Source of the DNA: Lachnospiraceae bacterium UBA7110
GTDB taxonomy: Bacteria; Bacillota; Clostridia; Lachnospirales; Lachnospiraceae
Assembly (NCBI GenBank): GCA_002492295.1
Contig: DKYC01000155.1
Location: 1-7,804 of the forward strand
Direction of reading: 5' to 3'
Length of the DNA: 7,804 nt
The notes under the pieces are model-generated. The model saw only the letters and a list, made by a program, of their open reading frames with translations, searched no databases and was not told the origin of the DNA. A program made the translations under genes and the position numbers. Below, piece by piece: positions 5,755-7,804 of this stretch (position 1 is its first letter; every line of letters starts with the position of its first letter).

Positions 5755-7078
5755 CGTCAATCTCTCCTATCAAATCATATTCGTATGCCCCTGTAATCCT
5801 GACCCGGACAAAGTCACCTGTCATAAGCTCCCTGGCTGTCTGTATGAACACATAACCGTCCACATTCGGCGCATCCTTATAGCTTCGTGCCGCATAGACA
5901 TTCTCGTCAGGCACTTTTCCCTCGACCATGACAAGCAGACGCTTCCCCTCCATATCCTTTGCCTTATCAAAGGCAATCATCTGTTGAAGTCCCATCAAAT
6001 CCGCCTGACGGTCTGATTTTATTTCATCCGGTATCTGATTGGCAAACTCCGCCGCCGGTGTATTCTCCTCAGGGGAGTATGGGAACACGCCAAGCCTGTC
6101 GAATTCCATCTCGTCTATAAATGATATCAGGCTCTCATGTTCTTCTTCCGTTTCCCCCGGAAAACCTGTAATCAGGGTTGTCCGCAGGCAGATGTCCGGA
6201 ATGGCTGCCCGCAGCTTTGTGACAATATCCGCAAGCTCCTGCCGCGTCGTGCGTCTGCCCATCCGCTTTAAAACCGAGTCCGAAGCGTGCTGTATTGGAA
6301 TGTCAAGGTAGTTGCATATCTTTTCTTCCTGTTTGATTGTATCAATCAGTTCATCCGTAATTTCCTCCGGATAGCAGTATAAAATCCGGATCCAATAAAG
6401 CCCTTCAATCCCGCAAAGTTTGTGTAAAAGTTCAGGAAGACTCTTTTTTCCATATAAATCCACACCATATATGGTCGTTTCCTGTGCGACAAGGATGAGC
6501 TCTTTTACCCCGAACGCCACAAGCCTGCGCGCCTGATCCACCAGGCTTTCCATCGGAATGCTCCTGTAATTTCCCCGCACCTTGGGAATAATACAGTAAG
6601 AGCAGTGCTTGTCACACCCCTCCGCAATTTTCAGATACGCAAAATGTCCGCCCGTGGTAACAATACGGTTCTTGTCATACACGGGCTTTCTGTTAATATC
6701 CTCAATATAATTTTTTGCAGTTCCGGAAAGTACCGCTTCCACGGCATCCGTTATCGCGTCAATTGCCGTTGTCCCTACGATTGCGTCCACCTCAGGGATT
6801 TCCGTCTGAATCTCCTCTTTATAACGCTGTGCCAGGCATCCTGCTGCCACAAGGGCTTTTATGCTTCCGTTTTCCCGAAGCTGCGCCATCTCCAAAAGGG
6901 TATTAATGCTTTCCTGCTTCGCATCATTAATAAAACAGCATGTGTTAACAATTACAACATCTGCTTTTGCTTCGTCATCCGTTACCGTATAACCTTTCTG
7001 CACCAGCATACCAAGCATCATTTCCGTATCCACGAGGTTTTTATCGCAGCCGAGTGAAATAAATAAAATTTTAATCAT
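5738..7078 (-). CDS. rimO: Ribosomal protein uS12 methylthiotransferase RimO
   Basis: RimO is a radical SAM enzyme that adds a methylthio group to the beta carbon of a conserved aspartate of ribosomal protein S12. The 446 residues match the family length. The N-terminal UPF0004 domain holds the three cysteines that bind the auxiliary cluster (C11 in SLGCDKN, C47 in NTCCF, C81 in AAGCLAQ). The radical SAM domain has the CxxxCxxC motif at C155, C159 and C162 (GCDKHCSYCIIP), and a TRAM-like domain occupies roughly the last 65 residues. SLGCDKNLVD and the C-terminal SPEENTPA stretch favour RimO over MiaB, which starts with a different TxGC signature. The ATG at 7078 lies 11 nt after rpoZ, with AAAGAG as a plausible Shine-Dalgarno. 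Its 3' end overlaps pgsA by 17 nt. Confidence 0.95.
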   Translation of the reverse strand: MIKILFISLGCDKNLVDTEMMLGMLVQKGYTVTDDEAKADVVIVNTCCFINDAKQESINTLLEMAQLRENGSIKALVAAGCLAQRYKEEIQTEIPEVDAIVGTTAIDAITDAVEAVLSGTAKNYIEDINRKPVYDKNRIVTTGGHFAYLKIAEGCDKHCSYCIIPKVRGNYRSIPMESLVDQARRLVAFGVKELILVAQETTIYGVDLYGKKSLPELLHKLCGIEGLYWIRILYCYPEEITDELIDTIKQEEKICNYLDIPIQHASDSVLKRMGRRTTRQELADIVTKLRAAIPDICLRTTLITGFPGETEEEHESLISFIDEMEFDRLGVFPYSPEENTPAAEFANQIPDEIKSDRQADLMGLQQMIAFDKAKDMEGKRLLVMVEGKVPDENVYAARSYKDAPNVDGYVFIQTARELMTGDFVRVRITGAYEYDLIGEIDDEFTE

Positions 7079-7089
7079 AGGATTGCTCT

Positions 7090-7323
7090 TTAGTCCTCAT
7101 CCGGCATAATCTTAATCTGTCCCTTATCAAGCTCCTCAATTGCTATCGAAAGCGGCTTTGTCTGCTTTGTGGAAATAAGAGGCTCCTCACCGGCAATAAT
7201 CTGTCTTGCCCGCTTTGAGGTTGCCATAACAATCGAATAACGGCTGTTTACAACCGGTGCTTCTCCCTGCTCGACATTGCTGTTTACGACTTTCATTAAA
7301 TCTGTATAAGATGGATGTAACAT
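7090..7323 (-). CDS. rpoZ: DNA-directed RNA polymerase omega subunit
   Basis: The 77-residue product begins MLHPSYTDLM and carries VNSRYSIVMATSKRARQI followed by KPLSIAIEELDKGQI. These are the conserved helices of bacterial omega, which helps assemble RNA polymerase by clamping the beta-prime C-terminus. An open frame continues upstream to 7395 and would overlap remA, but its extra 24 residues do not resemble omega. The ATG at 7323 has a GTGAGG-type Shine-Dalgarno about nine bases upstream, so I place the start there. remA ends 43 nt before it and rimO begins 11 nt after it, so it is an internal gene of the yicC-to-pgsA operon. Omega is often a little shorter in Bacillus, so the length is within range. 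Confidence 0.92.
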   Translation of the reverse strand: MLHPSYTDLMKVVNSNVEQGEAPVVNSRYSIVMATSKRARQIIAGEEPLISTKQTKPLSIAIEELDKGQIKIMPDED

Positions 7324-7366
7324 ATTATTAACCTCACTCTTCCTGATTTGATATTTTTGAATTATT

Positions 7367-7636
7367 TTACTCCGGCTCTTTGTCGCCGCTGCCATACGGC
7401 TCTCCTGCCGCCCTGCCTGCTATGGTATCCGGTAAAAGCGCCGAGAGCACAATCTGACTGCTTTCCATGACAAGCACTGCTTTCGTCCTTCTTCCCTGCG
7501 TAGCGTCAATCGCCGTGCCTGCTTCCTTTGCGCGCTGTACCAAACGCTTTACGGGAGCCGAATCAGGGCTTACAATTGCAATGATTTTTGCCGTGTTTAC
7601 AATATTGCCAAATCCGATATTAATCAGCTTATCCAC
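7367..7636 (-). CDS. remA: RemA family DNA-binding regulator (DUF370)
   Basis: The gene encodes 89 residues, the usual length for this family. It opens with LINIGFGNIV and continues through IVSPDSAPVKR, IDATQGRRTKAV and SQIVLSALLPDTIAGR, all typical of RemA/DUF370. In B. subtilis RemA binds DNA and activates biofilm matrix and osmoprotection operons. Its role in Clostridia that lack those operons is not established. The start is GTG at 7636; a GGAAGG Shine-Dalgarno lies six bases before it, and an upstream ATG at 7656-7658 is out of frame. The last fifteen or so residues (Gly/Pro/Glu/Lys rich) are not conserved. It sits between yicC and rpoZ, and gmk, which normally follows remA, is missing here. 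Family call is secure; the regulon is unknown. Confidence 0.92.
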   Translation of the reverse strand: MDKLINIGFGNIVNTAKIIAIVSPDSAPVKRLVQRAKEAGTAIDATQGRRTKAVLVMESSQIVLSALLPDTIAGRAAGEPYGSGDKEPE

Positions 7637-7663
7637 TGCGCACCTTCCTGTGTTGCATATACC

Positions 7664-7804
7664 CTACTCGATGTTTTGAATCTGCTCTCTTACCTTTTCA
7701 ATCTCCGTTTTGAGCTCAATGCCTCTGTTTGAAATCGCCAAATCATTTGCCTTGGAGAGAATCGTATTTGCTTCCCGATTCATCTCCTGGGCGATAAAAT
7801 CAAG
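7664..7804 (-). CDS. yicC: YicC family endoribonuclease, C-terminal end (partial)
   Basis: Only the last 46 codons and a TAG stop are in the window; the gene continues past the right edge. The visible residues include the stretches FIAQEMNREANTI, LSKAND and TEIEKVREQIQNIE. These match the highly conserved C-terminal DUF1732 region of the YicC family, in which the Q-E-M-N-R-E-N and K-E-K-R-E-Q-Q-N-E positions are hallmarks. YicC proteins are reported to be endoribonucleases (YicC in E. coli, YloC in B. subtilis). In Firmicutes the gene stands directly before remA and gmk, and here remA starts 27 nt beyond the stop, consistent with co-transcription. Family assignment is firm from these residues; nothing can be said about the N-terminal half. 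Confidence 0.9.
   Translation of the reverse strand, partial: LDFIAQEMNREANTILSKANDLAISNRGIELKTEIEKVREQIQNIE

Noticed and set aside
6605..7057. Plus-strand open frame of 150 codons opposite rimO
   Set aside because: Antisense to the cluster-binding domain of rimO, whose cysteines are all intact; composition and lack of a start signal mark it as a shadow.
7324..7395. Extended N-terminus for the omega subunit
   Set aside because: The extra 24 residues overlap remA and do not resemble omega; the ATG at 7323 has its own Shine-Dalgarno.

Overview
The window looks like a conserved housekeeping block from a spore-forming Clostridia chromosome, most likely Lachnospiraceae or a close relative. This is inferred from gene order, protein style, moderate-to-low GC, purine-rich ribosome binding sites and the presence of spoIIM. 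Every supported gene lies on the minus strand, so the genes are read from right to left. I found no insertion sequence, phage gene, CRISPR array, tRNA or rRNA.

In transcription order, the right part (7804 to 5131) holds the 3' end of yicC, then remA, rpoZ, rimO and pgsA. These are tightly spaced (rimO and pgsA overlap) and end in a strong intrinsic terminator. This looks like one operon whose promoter lies outside the window. gmk, usually found between remA and rpoZ, is absent from that place.

The middle part (about 4995 to 3157) holds recA and recX behind their own promoter, which carries two candidate LexA boxes. This is an SOS-controlled recombinase with its modulator. A third unit starts at a strong promoter (3088-3116) with a structured leader of roughly 140 nt before rny, the membrane-anchored RNase Y that initiates mRNA decay. 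A long perfect hairpin terminator follows rny.

The left part (1317 to 41) holds a Nudix ADP-ribose pyrophosphatase gene (nudF-like) and a five-segment membrane protein that fits SpoIIM of the engulfment machinery. The nudF-spoIIM adjacency resembles Bacillus. No promoter could be seen for nudF, whose ribosome binding site begins about 10 nt beyond the rny terminator.

Several start codons were moved from the longest open frame on the basis of Shine-Dalgarno placement (rpoZ, pgsA, rny, nudF). I found no evidence of a novel multi-gene system. The points most worth a second look are regulatory: the rny leader, the terminator between rny and nudF, the recA operator pair and the missing gmk.
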